The translations under genes and the position numbers were made by a program. From NCBI RefSeq assembly GCF_003443675.1, contig NZ_CP031963.1, forward strand, positions 1,449,501-1,513,500: a stretch of DNA of 64,000 nt. Direction: 5' to 3'. How positions within the stretch are numbered: position 1 is the first letter of the stretch; the number at the start of each line of letters is the position of its first letter. Below, one piece after another: positions 24,447 through 33,688 of the stretch. This DNA comes from Aquimarina sp. BL5 (GTDB lineage Bacteria > Bacteroidota > Bacteroidia > Flavobacteriales > Flavobacteriaceae). Under the pieces are notes generated by a model that had not been told where the DNA came from, made no database searches, and worked only from the letters and a program-made list of their open reading frames with translations.

Positions 24447-26717
24447 ATGATCCAATCACCTTTACATACTAAATGGTTAAGGTTAGGCACACTTTGTCTA
24501 ACCTTAATCCTAGGTGTGATACATTTCAGCTGTAATACAGAAGAAGAAACTGAGAAGAAAACAGCATCTGTTCAATACCAAAAACCTGTACTCTCACTAT
24601 CTGTTTCAAATGCTAAAGAAATAAAAGAGTTATTAAGTACAAATGACGTTCTAAAAACCTCCTTTGAACAACAGAAAGAAAAGGCAGACAAAGCAATAAT
24701 CAATGGTATTGAAGTACCTACCCCAAAAGATCCTGGTGGTGGATATACTCACGAAAAACATAAGCGCAATTATGGAGAAATGTATGCTGCAGGAATTGCT
24801 TACGCAATAACTGGAGATGCTAAATATTCAGAATTTGTAACAGATATGTTATTGGTATATGCGAAAATGTATCCTAATTTATCCTTACACCCTAAAAGCA
24901 AAGAAAATCATCCAGCCGGAAAACTTTTCTGGCAAGGACTAAATGAAAGTGTTTGGTTAGTTAATTCGATACAAGCTTATAACCTAGTAAGTGATGCTAT
25001 TTCTGAAGAAAACAAAACAATAATTGAAGATAGTGTCTTTAAAAAAGTAGCAGAATTTATCAGTGTAGATTCTAAAAAAACATTTAATAAAATACATAAC
25101 CATGGAACCTGGGCAGTAGCGGGTGTTGGTATGACGGGATATGTTCTCAAAGATCAGGATATGGTAGACCGTGCTCTTTACGGAAGTAATAAGGATAAAG
25201 AAACTGGCTTTCTTAAACAGATAGATATGCTTTTTTCTCCAGAAGGGTATTATTCTGAAGGCCCTTATTATCAGCGATATGCTATGATGCCTTTTATGCT
25301 TTTCGCTCAAGCCATTCAGATCAACCAACCTGATCTAAAAATTTTCGAATACCGAGATCAATTATTAGGCAAAGCGGTAACCACAGTATTGCAACTAACT
25401 GATGAAAATGGAGCATTTTTTCCTTTTAATGATGCATTAAAAGAAAAAAACTATTTAACTAGTGAATTGATATTTGCCAGCAATATTGCATACGCCTACT
25501 ATAAAGATAGCTCGCTACTGCCTATTACCTTAGCACACGAAAAAGTTAGTATCTCAGGTGCTGGATTAGAAGTTGCTAAAGCATTAGAAAACTTTAATCC
25601 CATAGCTTATGAAAAAAAACCATTACTAATTACAGACGGAAAAGATGGAGAAGATGGCGGATTAGCATTATTAAGAATGCCTAATGGAAGAAAAGATGAA
25701 AAAATCACATCTGTATTTAAATTTGCTTCTCAAGGGATGGGACATGGACATTTTGATAGACTTTCTTTATTCTTATATGACGGTAAACAAGAAATACTAC
25801 AAGATTATGGTGCAGCAAGGTTTCTTAATGTAGAATCTAAAAAAGGTGGACGCTATTTACCTGAGAACAAAACATGGGCAAAGCAAACTATAGCTCATAA
25901 TACAGTTACAGTAGATGAAACTTCTCAATTCGGAGCTAATGTAAAAGCATCAAGTAAAGTAAGTCCAAAACTACTATTTTCGAATCTAAAAGATTCAAAT
26001 TTTCAAATTGTTAGTGCAAAAGAAGAGAATGCATACGAAGGAGTTAATATGCAACGGACATTAGCCATTATTAAAGACAAAGCTACAAAAAGACCTCCTT
26101 TCATCATTGATGTATATACTATTAAATCTAAAGAAGCACATCAATACGATCTGAACTTCATGTACCAAGGACATATAATGGAGACTAATTTTGAGTATGA
26201 GAAAGAAAACACATTGTCCGAATTAGGTGTTAAAAATGGTTATCAACATTTATGGAAATTGGCTCAGGGAAAAAGTAATAAGGATTTTGCAACTTTAACT
26301 TGGTTAAACCAGAATCGCTTCTACTCTATCTCCAGTCATATAAGCCCAGAAAGTAAGATGGTTTTTTCTAGATTAGGAGCTAATGACCCTGATTTCAACC
26401 TAAGAAATGACGCTTCTTATATGCTAAGAGAAAGTAATAAAAAAGATCATACGTTTATAAACGTAATAGAACCTCATGGAAACTTTGATCCAAAATTAGA
26501 ATCAGTTCAAAATCCACATTCTGATGTTAGTACTATTCAGTTAGTCTATTCTGATGATAATTATACGATTGTTAAAATTACATTCAAAAATGATGAGCAA
26601 TACACCTTAGCGATTGTTAATCAAGAACACGATCCACATAAACAACATCAAATAACCGTTGATAACCAAGAATATCAATGGAAAGGAAATTATAATCTAA
26701 AACCAACTAAAAAATGA
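24447..26717 (+). CDS. Polysaccharide lyase family 17 oligoalginate (exo) lyase
   Basis: A 756-residue lipoprotein (signal ending HFSC). An N-terminal alpha/alpha-toroid alginate-lyase domain (about 80-400) carries the PL17 active-site pattern NHGTW (Asn218, His219) and GPYYQRYA (Tyr274/275). A heparinase II/III-like beta-sheet domain follows (GMGHGHFDRLSLFLYDG). PL17 enzymes release unsaturated monouronate (later DEH) from alginate oligomers, normally in the periplasm. The next gene, kdgF, overlaps it by 4 bases and acts on this product. Family assignment is firm. Confidence 0.92.
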   Translation: MIQSPLHTKWLRLGTLCLTLILGVIHFSCNTEEETEKKTASVQYQKPVLSLSVSNAKEIKELLSTNDVLKTSFEQQKEKADKAIINGIEVPTPKDPGGGYTHEKHKRNYGEMYAAGIAYAITGDAKYSEFVTDMLLVYAKMYPNLSLHPKSKENHPAGKLFWQGLNESVWLVNSIQAYNLVSDAISEENKTIIEDSVFKKVAEFISVDSKKTFNKIHNHGTWAVAGVGMTGYVLKDQDMVDRALYGSNKDKETGFLKQIDMLFSPEGYYSEGPYYQRYAMMPFMLFAQAIQINQPDLKIFEYRDQLLGKAVTTVLQLTDENGAFFPFNDALKEKNYLTSELIFASNIAYAYYKDSSLLPITLAHEKVSISGAGLEVAKALENFNPIAYEKKPLLITDGKDGEDGGLALLRMPNGRKDEKITSVFKFASQGMGHGHFDRLSLFLYDGKQEILQDYGAARFLNVESKKGGRYLPENKTWAKQTIAHNTVTVDETSQFGANVKASSKVSPKLLFSNLKDSNFQIVSAKEENAYEGVNMQRTLAIIKDKATKRPPFIIDVYTIKSKEAHQYDLNFMYQGHIMETNFEYEKENTLSELGVKNGYQHLWKLAQGKSNKDFATLTWLNQNRFYSISSHISPESKMVFSRLGANDPDFNLRNDASYMLRESNKKDHTFINVIEPHGNFDPKLESVQNPHSDVSTIQLVYSDDNYTIVKITFKNDEQYTLAIVNQEHDPHKQHQITVDNQEYQWKGNYNLKPTKK

Positions 26718-27082
26718 GTTATTCAAAAATAAAAAGTGACGTATTCTTTGTAACTAAAGATAAACCATGGGAACAAGCTGCCGAAGGTATCAAGCGTCAG
26801 ATGATCGGTTATGACGTGAATATAATGATGGTGAAAGTAGACTTCGAAAAAGGAGCTATCGGGTATATCCACGACCATTTCCACTCTCAAACCACTTATG
26901 TAGAATCAGGAAGTTTTGAAGTTACTATTGGAGAAGAAAAAAAAGTATTAAATGCCGGTGATGGATTTTTTATTCCACCAAATGTTCCTCACGGTGCTGT
27001 CTGTCTGGAAGCTGGAGTTCTTATCGATGTATTCAGTCCAATAAGAGAAGATTTTTTAGAAATTTCACACCAAAAGAAGTAG
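26714..27082 (+). CDS. kdgF: KdgF-type cupin, unsaturated uronate linearising enzyme
   Basis: A 122-residue single cupin. The metal ligands are visible as His53, His55, Gln59 (HDHFHSQ) and His93 (PPNVPHGAV), the KdgF pattern. KdgF turns 4,5-unsaturated galacturonate or mannuronate/guluronate monomers into the linear keto form DEH, linking the lyases to the cytoplasmic pathway. The ATG lies inside the PL17 stop (ATGA overlap), which indicates coupled translation. Confidence 0.9.
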   Translation: MSYSKIKSDVFFVTKDKPWEQAAEGIKRQMIGYDVNIMMVKVDFEKGAIGYIHDHFHSQTTYVESGSFEVTIGEEKKVLNAGDGFFIPPNVPHGAVCLEAGVLIDVFSPIREDFLEISHQKK

Positions 27083-27086
27083 TTAG

Positions 27087-28394
27087 ATGACTAAATTTAA
27101 AGGATTACGTTGGTGGGTCATAGGATTAATTGCCTTGGCTACCGTGATTAATTATATCGACAGGCAATCGCTTAGCGTATTGTGGCCAGATATTGCTGAA
27201 GAATTATATCCTGATAAGTCCACAGACGAGCGAAAAGACATCTATGGTTGGATCTCCTCTATTTTCCTATTTTCTTACGCTTTTGGTCAAGCTATTTTTG
27301 GAAAGATTTTTGACAAAATAGGTACACGATTAGGTTTCGCTATTTCGATAGGTTTTTGGTCTATAGCTACTGCGTTGCATGCATTAGCAAAGGGCTTTCT
27401 TAGTTTTTCGATCTTCAGATCTATTTTAGGTGTTGCTGAAGCAGGAAATTGGCCTGGTGCTGCAAAAGCAAATGCAGAGTGGTTCCCATCTAAGGAACGT
27501 GCTTTTGCTCAAGGAATTTTCAACTCGGGTGCTGCCATTGGAGGAATCATATCAATTCCTGCTATTGCTTTTATGACTATTCATTTTAGTTGGCAAATGA
27601 TATTTATCATCATAGGGGTTATGGGATTACTATGGTTAATTCCTTGGATGCTAATAATGAAAGCACCACCAGGAAAACACCCTTGGCTTACAGAAAAAGA
27701 GAGATATTACATTCTTGACAAATCGAAATCAGAAAGTAAAAATCAAGAAAATATAAACGAACTTGATGAATACAACCCAGAAACTGGCAAAATGCTATCT
27801 CATAAAGAGAGTTGGGGAGTAATTTTTGCCTCAGCAGCAATCGATCCCATATGGTGGCTTTTTGTATTCTGGATTCCTATTTATCTATCAGAAGTATATG
27901 GTATGGATGTTAAAGCCGTAGGAATATATGGTTGGGTTCCCTATGTTGGAGCAATGATTGGTGCTTGGTTTGGAGGACTTTTGGCACAAAATCGTATTAA
28001 ATCAGGTTGGAATATTAATAAAACTAGAAAATTCGTTATTACCCTAGGCTGTTTAATTATGCTTCCTTGTTTCTATTTACTATCCGATCCAGGAAGTCCA
28101 GTCAATGCGGTGATAATTATGGCTGTTATTCTTTTCGGATTTCAAACGGCTATTGGAAATATACAGACATTACCGAGCGACTTATTTGGTAAAAAAACAG
28201 TTGGAACGCTCTCTGGTCTGTCCGGAATGTCAGCAAAATTTGCTGGAGTAGGTCTTACCGCATTAGTATCTACGTTAACCGCTGGAGGAAATTATACACC
28301 TGCATTTATAGTTGGAGGCGTTTTAACCTTAATAGTACTGGCAAGTGTTTGGATTTTATGTGGTAATATTCAACCGTTAAAAGCTAAGAAATAA
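27087..28394 (+). CDS. MFS transporter, hexuronate/DEH uptake (ExuT-like)
   Basis: A 435-residue major facilitator with about 12 membrane segments. The N-terminus WWVIGLIALATVINYIDRQSLSVL, with the characteristic NYIDR motif, is that of the anion:cation symporter (ACS) branch that contains ExuT and GudP. GNWPGAAKANAEWFP is the next typical loop. In the alginate locus, 4 bases after kdgF, it most likely carries DEH or unsaturated uronate across the inner membrane. Family certain, substrate inferred from context. Confidence 0.88.
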   Translation: MTKFKGLRWWVIGLIALATVINYIDRQSLSVLWPDIAEELYPDKSTDERKDIYGWISSIFLFSYAFGQAIFGKIFDKIGTRLGFAISIGFWSIATALHALAKGFLSFSIFRSILGVAEAGNWPGAAKANAEWFPSKERAFAQGIFNSGAAIGGIISIPAIAFMTIHFSWQMIFIIIGVMGLLWLIPWMLIMKAPPGKHPWLTEKERYYILDKSKSESKNQENINELDEYNPETGKMLSHKESWGVIFASAAIDPIWWLFVFWIPIYLSEVYGMDVKAVGIYGWVPYVGAMIGAWFGGLLAQNRIKSGWNINKTRKFVITLGCLIMLPCFYLLSDPGSPVNAVIIMAVILFGFQTAIGNIQTLPSDLFGKKTVGTLSGLSGMSAKFAGVGLTALVSTLTAGGNYTPAFIVGGVLTLIVLASVWILCGNIQPLKAKK

Positions 28395-28447
28395 TAAAAT
28401 ATAAAATTAATCAACTATCAATAATTATAATAAATAAAAGAAAAAAA

Positions 28448-29209
28448 ATGAGTTCAAAAGGAAAAATTGCCATTGTAACCGGTGCTACCGGAGGAATTGG
28501 TTTCGCAGTCGCAAAAAGATTAGGTAGCGATGGATATACAGTAATTCTAAATGGTATAGAGGATGAAAAAGGAGCTGAAAGAGTAAAAGAGCTTACAGCC
28601 CAAGGAATAACTGCAGAATATTATGGATTCGATGTTACAAACGAAGAAGCAGTTACTTCAAACATCGTAGCTATTGGAGAAAAATATGGTAAAATTGATC
28701 TACTTGTAAATAACGCTGGTGGATTAGGTGGTAGATCTAGATTTGAAGGAATGACAACAGAGTTTTATAGATCTGTGATGGCATTAAATCTTGATTCAAC
28801 CTTTTTTGCTTCTAGAGCTGCTATTCCATATCTTAAAAAAGGAGAAAATGCTTCTATCATCAACTATACATCTAATGCGGGATGGACTGCAGGAGGTCCT
28901 GGTGCGGGAATTTACGGAACATCTAAAGCTGCAGTTAATGCGATAACCAGAGCATTAGCAAAAGACCTTGCAGAATATAGCATTAGAGTAAATGCAGTAT
29001 CACCAGGTACCATTGATACTCCGTTCCACGCCCAAATTAAATCTACGAAACCTGAAGTTTTTGCATCTTGGAAAAATAATATTATGTTAGGGAGGCTAGG
29101 ACAACCAGAAGATGTTGCTTCTGTTGTTTCATTCTTAGCAAGTGAAGACGCTGCTTTTATAACTGCTGAAACTATTCAGATTGGTGGTGGGCAAGCTTTA
29201 GGTATTTAA
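28448..29209 (+). CDS. SDR-family oxidoreductase, DEH reductase candidate
   Basis: A 253-residue classical short-chain dehydrogenase. The cofactor motif TGATGGIGFAVAKRL is at residues about 11-25, NNAGG follows, and the catalytic YGTSK (Tyr/Lys) sits after a Ser/Asn stretch. The C-terminus is a standard SDR end. In alginate catabolism an SDR reduces DEH to 2-keto-3-deoxygluconate with NAD(P)H. The position between transporter and KDG kinase fits exactly that step. Cofactor preference is not decided here. Confidence 0.88.
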   Translation: MSSKGKIAIVTGATGGIGFAVAKRLGSDGYTVILNGIEDEKGAERVKELTAQGITAEYYGFDVTNEEAVTSNIVAIGEKYGKIDLLVNNAGGLGGRSRFEGMTTEFYRSVMALNLDSTFFASRAAIPYLKKGENASIINYTSNAGWTAGGPGAGIYGTSKAAVNAITRALAKDLAEYSIRVNAVSPGTIDTPFHAQIKSTKPEVFASWKNNIMLGRLGQPEDVASVVSFLASEDAAFITAETIQIGGGQALGI

Positions 29210-29226
29210 ATTTAAAATCATATAAA

Positions 29227-30231
29227 ATGAAAAAAGTAGTAACCTTTGGAGAAGTTTTAATGCGTATAGCTCCTTTAGGCAACAAAAAATTAAAACAATC
29301 TAACCAATTAGAATACTACTTTGGTGGGACTGAAGCGAACGTAGCAATATCGCTCGCTCAATTCGGAAACAATACACAACATATTACAGCAGTATCCAAC
29401 GATTTTGTTGGTGATGCATCAAAGAGCTACTTGCAGAAACTGGGAGTAGATACTGGTTTGATTATTGACTCGCGTCATCCTCTGGGATTATATTTCCTGG
29501 AGGTTGGTGCAGTCATGCGATCAAGCACTATAGCGTATAACAGAGCTAACTCAGCTTTTTGTAACATAGACCCTGACGAGATTAATTGGGAAAAAGCCTT
29601 AGAAAATTGTGATTGGTTCCACTGGACGGGTATTACCCCTGCTCTATCTCTAAACGTCTTTACAGCACTGAAACAAGGGTTAGAAATCGCTAATAAAAAA
29701 GGAATTACAATATCCGCAGATCCAGCGTACAGAAGTGGTCTATGGAATTATGGTCACGAAGCAAAAGAAGTTCTTAGTGAGTTGGTAGCGTTGTCTAATA
29801 TTTTTATTGGAGGACCTAATGAAATTAATGAACTGTTAGCAACCAATTTCTCTTTCGATAATGATGATTTCACAAAAGCAAGTAAGCTTTTAATAGAGAA
29901 ATATTCTAATATCAATGGAGTTTTTGACAAAACAAGAATTTCTCTGAACGCAAGCTGGCATAAGATCAAAGCTAGAATGTGGAATGGTAAAGAGTTTTAT
30001 GAAACCAATGAACTAGAAATAACACATGTAGTTGATAGAATTGGTACTGGTGATGCTTATGCTGCTGGATTAATTCAAGGGCTATTGCATTATGACGATA
30101 TAAAAGCATTACAATTTGCAAATGCTTCCTGCGCTCTAAAACATACGATAGAAGGAGATGCTAATCTAGTAACAGAAGCCGAAGTATTAAGTATTATTGA
30201 AGGTAACATATCAGGAAGAATAAAAAGATAA
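29227..30231 (+). CDS. kdgK: 2-keto-3-deoxygluconate kinase
   Basis: A 334-residue PfkB-family kinase. It has VVTFGEVLMRIAPLG at the N-terminus, YFGGTEANVAISLAQFG for sugar binding, and RIGTGDAYAAGLIQGLL as the catalytic GxGD signature. It phosphorylates KDG to KDPG. It sits 17 bases after the SDR gene and 1 base before the aldolase gene. Function is inferred from family plus the complete pathway around it. Confidence 0.93.
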   Translation: MKKVVTFGEVLMRIAPLGNKKLKQSNQLEYYFGGTEANVAISLAQFGNNTQHITAVSNDFVGDASKSYLQKLGVDTGLIIDSRHPLGLYFLEVGAVMRSSTIAYNRANSAFCNIDPDEINWEKALENCDWFHWTGITPALSLNVFTALKQGLEIANKKGITISADPAYRSGLWNYGHEAKEVLSELVALSNIFIGGPNEINELLATNFSFDNDDFTKASKLLIEKYSNINGVFDKTRISLNASWHKIKARMWNGKEFYETNELEITHVVDRIGTGDAYAAGLIQGLLHYDDIKALQFANASCALKHTIEGDANLVTEAEVLSIIEGNISGRIKR

Positions 30232-30232
30232 T

Positions 30233-30913
30233 ATGGCACAGTACACAAGAATAGAAGTTGCACAAGTGATGGGAAACACAGGAATTGTTCCCCTATTTTA
30301 TCATCAGGATATAGAGATCGCAAAAAAAGTTATTCAAGCTTGTTATGATGGGGGTGCTAGGGTATTTGAATTTACAAACAGAGGAGATCACGCAGCAGAT
30401 ATTTTTACGGAATTATCAAAATGGATTGCTAAAGAACTTCCTGGGATGATCTTAGGTATCGGTTCTATAGTGGACGCTGGTACAGCATCACTATATATTC
30501 AGAAAGGAGCTAATTTTATAGTTTCTCCAATTCTAAATGCTGAAATAGCTAAAGTATGCAATAGAAGAAAAATTGCATGGTTACCCGGCTGTGGAACGTT
30601 AACAGAAATAAATTATGCTGAAGAATTAGGTGCAGAAATAGTAAAAATATTTCCTGCAGCCCAAGTTGGAGGAGCTGATTTTATAAAAGGTATAAAAGCA
30701 CCTTGTCCTTGGACAAGTATCATGCCAAGTGGAGGCGTAACTCCCGAAAAGAAAAACTTGATTGATTGGTTTAATGCAGGAGTGCACTGTGTAGGAATGG
30801 GATCCAAGCTTATTGTAAAAGATACTCAAGGAAACTATGATTATGCCAAAATAACTGAATTAACCAAAAACTCCCTCCAAATTGTGGAGTATGTAAGAAA
30901 GGACAATCTCTAA
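30233..30913 (+). CDS. kdgA: 2-keto-3-deoxy-6-phosphogluconate aldolase
   Basis: A 226-residue class I aldolase of the KDPG/KHG type. It shows the catalytic Glu region (VFEFTNRGDHA), GIGSIVDAGTA, the GCGTLTE stretch, and the Schiff-base Lys in VKIFPAAQVGGADFIKG, followed by IMPSGGV for phosphate binding. It splits KDPG into pyruvate and glyceraldehyde-3-phosphate, ending the alginate pathway. Last gene of the susC-kdgA run; a separate promoter for the next gene starts 86 bases later. Confidence 0.94.
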   Translation: MAQYTRIEVAQVMGNTGIVPLFYHQDIEIAKKVIQACYDGGARVFEFTNRGDHAADIFTELSKWIAKELPGMILGIGSIVDAGTASLYIQKGANFIVSPILNAEIAKVCNRRKIAWLPGCGTLTEINYAEELGAEIVKIFPAAQVGGADFIKGIKAPCPWTSIMPSGGVTPEKKNLIDWFNAGVHCVGMGSKLIVKDTQGNYDYAKITELTKNSLQIVEYVRKDNL

Positions 30914-30998
30914 AACTTAAGATAACTTATCTACAAAGTCTATTTCTCACTACTAAATCAATAAATAATTAAGCTAATTATATGATTTTCAACAAAAG

Positions 30999-31029
30999 TT
31001 GTGTTAAATAAAATAAATTCATATATTTG
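30999..31029 (+). promoter_or_regulatory. Promoter of the secreted-protein/lyase unit
   Basis: TTG at 30999-31001, 20 bases, TATATTTG at 31022-31029: a good Bacteroidetes promoter 63 bases before the ATG at 31092. The operator pair starts within the -7 box, as at the regulator gene. Confidence 0.8.
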
Positions 31030-31050
31030 GTTGACCAATTTGGTTGACCA
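31028..31050 (+). promoter_or_regulatory. Paired operator (two TGGTTGACCA copies)
   Basis: TGGTTGACCA at 31028-31037 and again at 31041-31050, 13 bases start to start, each nearly palindromic, overlapping the -7 box by two bases. Spacing and placement are identical to 14561-14583, so the regulator at 14604 is the obvious binding partner. Confidence 0.78.
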
Positions 31051-31091
31051 AATACAAACAAACTTCACCTGACATTAAAATTTAGACAATT

Positions 31092-32441
31092 ATGAAAAAT
31101 TTATTACTATTATTAACTACTTTGGGTAGTTTTAGCTTTATATCAGCTCAAACTTACGACAACAGCACTTACTTCATCAATGAGATAATTCCTAGTCCTC
31201 CTAATTCTTCATCAACATTAGTAAATCATACAGATAACACTAGTGTAGCAGATCATAAATTTGATGCTGATGATACTTTTGAATATTTTGAATTTAGAGG
31301 AACTCCAAATGCTACTATTGACGATGGTGTGTACTTTATCGTTGTAGACGGCGATGGAGATGATAGTGATGTAGGTAGTAATATAGGAAAAGTGCGAGAC
31401 GCTATTGATTTAAGTGGATTAACGTTTGGAAGCAATGGGATTCTTTCTATTGTTGCAAATATGACTTTTGAAGCAGGTTCTGTAGATCAAAGTGGAGCTA
31501 ACATTGAAGGTACTAAAATGACCAACCCTTATGCAGCTGCTTTAGCTGCCTCAGGTGCGAATGTTATTACTGTAGAATTGGAGGGAACTCCTGTATGGAC
31601 GGATGAATTGGATCCGGAAGACGGTAGTCTTGATACACTTAATAATTTCACAAGTGTTTCTGCTGTTACTAATTCAATTGGATATGATGGTAGTATAAAT
31701 GATCAAAGTAGCACATATATGTTAATCAAATCCACCACTGGATCGCCTAAAGATTTAATAATTGATACAGATGAAAATGGAATAATTGATGATGCAACAG
31801 CTGCACCTGGTGCGGATCATTTATCTTGGACAATTTATGACTCAGTGAGTATTCTTGATGACGATGATATATCTTCTCCTGAAGTTGGTGAATTTGCTTA
31901 TGGTCAAATTATTTTTGTTGAAATTCTTACTGATAGCGATCCTTTTTTAAATTATGATAATACATTATCAACTGTTGTAACTCTTCAACAATACCCTATG
32001 TATATAGCTAGATTTGATGGAACAACTGGTTATGTTGGAGGTACAGATTGGATGGCTGGTCGTCTTAATTCTAATTCCTTTCCAGAATGGCAAATTAGTA
32101 CAAATGAGGCGAGAAACATCCCTGTTTCATTAACAGGAACAACCGTACCATTAGATACTTATGGAGAGCCTAACATAACAACGAATGTTCTTTCTATTAC
32201 AGAACAAGAATTAACAGAGGATTTTTCTTTTTTCCCTAATCCAACTACTAACGTAATCAATATAAGTTCTAAGAATGATATCATTTCATCTATCGAGGTA
32301 GTAAACATAACTGGTCAAATATTAATACAAAAAGATAGTAACTTAGATGTTATCGATTTAACGGATTTCTCTACCGGATTGTATTATATGAATATATATG
32401 GTGATGGAGCTAAAATTACTAAAGCAATAGTTAAAAACTAA
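31092..32441 (+). CDS. Type IX secreted protein of unknown function in the alginate regulon
   Basis: A 449-residue protein with a signal peptide (ends FISAQ) and a C-terminal type A type IX sorting domain (about 375-449: FSFFPNPTTNVINISS, GLYYMNIYGDGAKITKAIVKN). The middle is Asp/Thr/Ser-rich with acidic turns such as DGDGDDSD and DLIIDTDENG, as in calcium-binding extracellular proteins. I recognise no catalytic family. The DTYDN..YFINEI and ..FEYFEFRGTPN pattern at the N-terminus resembles lamin-tail-like surface domains, but this is weak. The paired operator makes it the first gene of a GntR-controlled unit with the two lyase-like genes that follow. Confidence 0.75.
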   Translation: MKNLLLLLTTLGSFSFISAQTYDNSTYFINEIIPSPPNSSSTLVNHTDNTSVADHKFDADDTFEYFEFRGTPNATIDDGVYFIVVDGDGDDSDVGSNIGKVRDAIDLSGLTFGSNGILSIVANMTFEAGSVDQSGANIEGTKMTNPYAAALAASGANVITVELEGTPVWTDELDPEDGSLDTLNNFTSVSAVTNSIGYDGSINDQSSTYMLIKSTTGSPKDLIIDTDENGIIDDATAAPGADHLSWTIYDSVSILDDDDISSPEVGEFAYGQIIFVEILTDSDPFLNYDNTLSTVVTLQQYPMYIARFDGTTGYVGGTDWMAGRLNSNSFPEWQISTNEARNIPVSLTGTTVPLDTYGEPNITTNVLSITEQELTEDFSFFPNPTTNVINISSKNDIISSIEVVNITGQILIQKDSNLDVIDLTDFSTGLYYMNIYGDGAKITKAIVKN

Positions 32442-32479
32442 AACATTTTAAAAAGTTTGATTTTAATTTGAGTTTAGAT

Positions 32480-32509
32480 GATATCCTTGCATATTTTTGC
32501 AGGGATATC
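32480..32509 (+). other. Stable intercistronic hairpin
   Basis: GATATCCTTGCA (32480-32491) pairs with TGCAGGGATATC (32498-32509): 12 bp with one G-U pair and a six-base loop. No T run follows, so it is more likely a transcript-stabilising or processing element between the two genes than a simple terminator. Confidence 0.55.
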
Positions 32510-32543
32510 ACTATTAAAGCCATAACTTAAAACATAATATACG

Positions 32544-33665
32544 ATGAAACTATTTACGCTAATTTTTGTTTTATTTATAAGTTTTAGTACTAAAGCTCAG
32601 GTAACGTTAGACGCTAATGGCCCTGGTGACACCTATGAACTCATTAATAGTGTTTTTGCTCCAACTAGTGGAAATGTTATAGAAGCTCCTGGAGTTACAG
32701 GTAGTTCTTGCGATAATCATTCGACATATTCCGGTACAGACGGCAATCGTCATATAGACGAAATATTTGATGCTGATTTGGGTATTAATGTTTTTAGATT
32801 TATTATTCACGTAGATGAAGACATTGATCGTGACAAATGTTCTACTACCGATCGACAACGTAATGAAATAAAAACCTACGCTCCTTCTCCAGACAATCTG
32901 AAAGGGGTACTTGGAGAAACTGTACAATATAAATGGAAGTTTAAAATTGATGCTAATTTTCAACCTTCTGGAAGTTTTACTCATTTTCATCAATTAAAAT
33001 CTGTAGGAGCAGATTCTGCAGAAGAAAGCCAACCATTGATTACCTTAACAGCCAGAAAAGCAAGTCCAGATCGATTGGAATTAAGATATGCTCCAACAAC
33101 TTCGCAATCCACGCTTACTACAGTAAATCTATCACTTTTAAGAGGTAATTGGGTAGAAGTCGTAGAAACAGTTACCTACGGTGAAACTAATAATGCGATC
33201 TATAATATCATTATTACCAATATTAGTACCGGAGCAGAGATCCTGAACTATTCTTCATCTGAACTAAGAATGTGGAAAACAAACGCTGATTTCATTAGAC
33301 CAAAGTGGGGAATATATAGAAGTCTAAATTCTTCTTCTGATTTAAGGGATGAAGAAGTATTATATGCTAACTTCTCGGTAACTGAAAATCCTACACTCTC
33401 TATACCAAGGATATCAGAAAAAGAACTATTCCAAGTATTCCCAAATCCTGCGAGCGCATCCATAAATTTCAATCTTTCAACAAATACAAATAATTACGAA
33501 GTACTAATCATTGATGGATCAGGAAAATTAGTCACTAAATTAAATGGATTAGGAATAGATAACAAATTAGATATCAGCAATCTTGCTAAGGGTATCTATT
33601 TTATAAAATTGGTAGATAAGAAGACTAATACTTTTACTATAAAAAAAGTAATAAAAACAAATTAG
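32544..33665 (+). CDS. Secreted jelly-roll polysaccharide lyase-like protein with type IX sorting domain
   Basis: A 373-residue protein: signal peptide (ends TKAQ), a beta-jelly-roll domain (about 20-285) and a type IX C-terminal domain (about 295-373: FQVFPNPASASINFN, GIYFIKLVDKKT). Conserved stretches RQRNEIK (104-110), FTHFHQLK (145-152) and FIRPKWGIYRS resemble heparin-lyase-I/glucuronan-lyase-like (PL13/PL20) and PL7-type jelly rolls. An extracellular alginate or uronan lyase is likely from its place in the locus. The exact PL family is not decided. It is a clear paralogue of the next gene. Confidence 0.75.
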   Translation: MKLFTLIFVLFISFSTKAQVTLDANGPGDTYELINSVFAPTSGNVIEAPGVTGSSCDNHSTYSGTDGNRHIDEIFDADLGINVFRFIIHVDEDIDRDKCSTTDRQRNEIKTYAPSPDNLKGVLGETVQYKWKFKIDANFQPSGSFTHFHQLKSVGADSAEESQPLITLTARKASPDRLELRYAPTTSQSTLTTVNLSLLRGNWVEVVETVTYGETNNAIYNIIITNISTGAEILNYSSSELRMWKTNADFIRPKWGIYRSLNSSSDLRDEEVLYANFSVTENPTLSIPRISEKELFQVFPNPASASINFNLSTNTNNYEVLIIDGSGKLVTKLNGLGIDNKLDISNLAKGIYFIKLVDKKTNTFTIKKVIKTN

Positions 33666-33688
33666 TAAAAAGTTCAAACAAAAATATT

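Noticed and set aside
24984..25328. 114-codon minus-strand frame inside the PL17 gene
   Set aside because: Shadow of a certain gene; the AT-rich reverse frame has no start context or family match.
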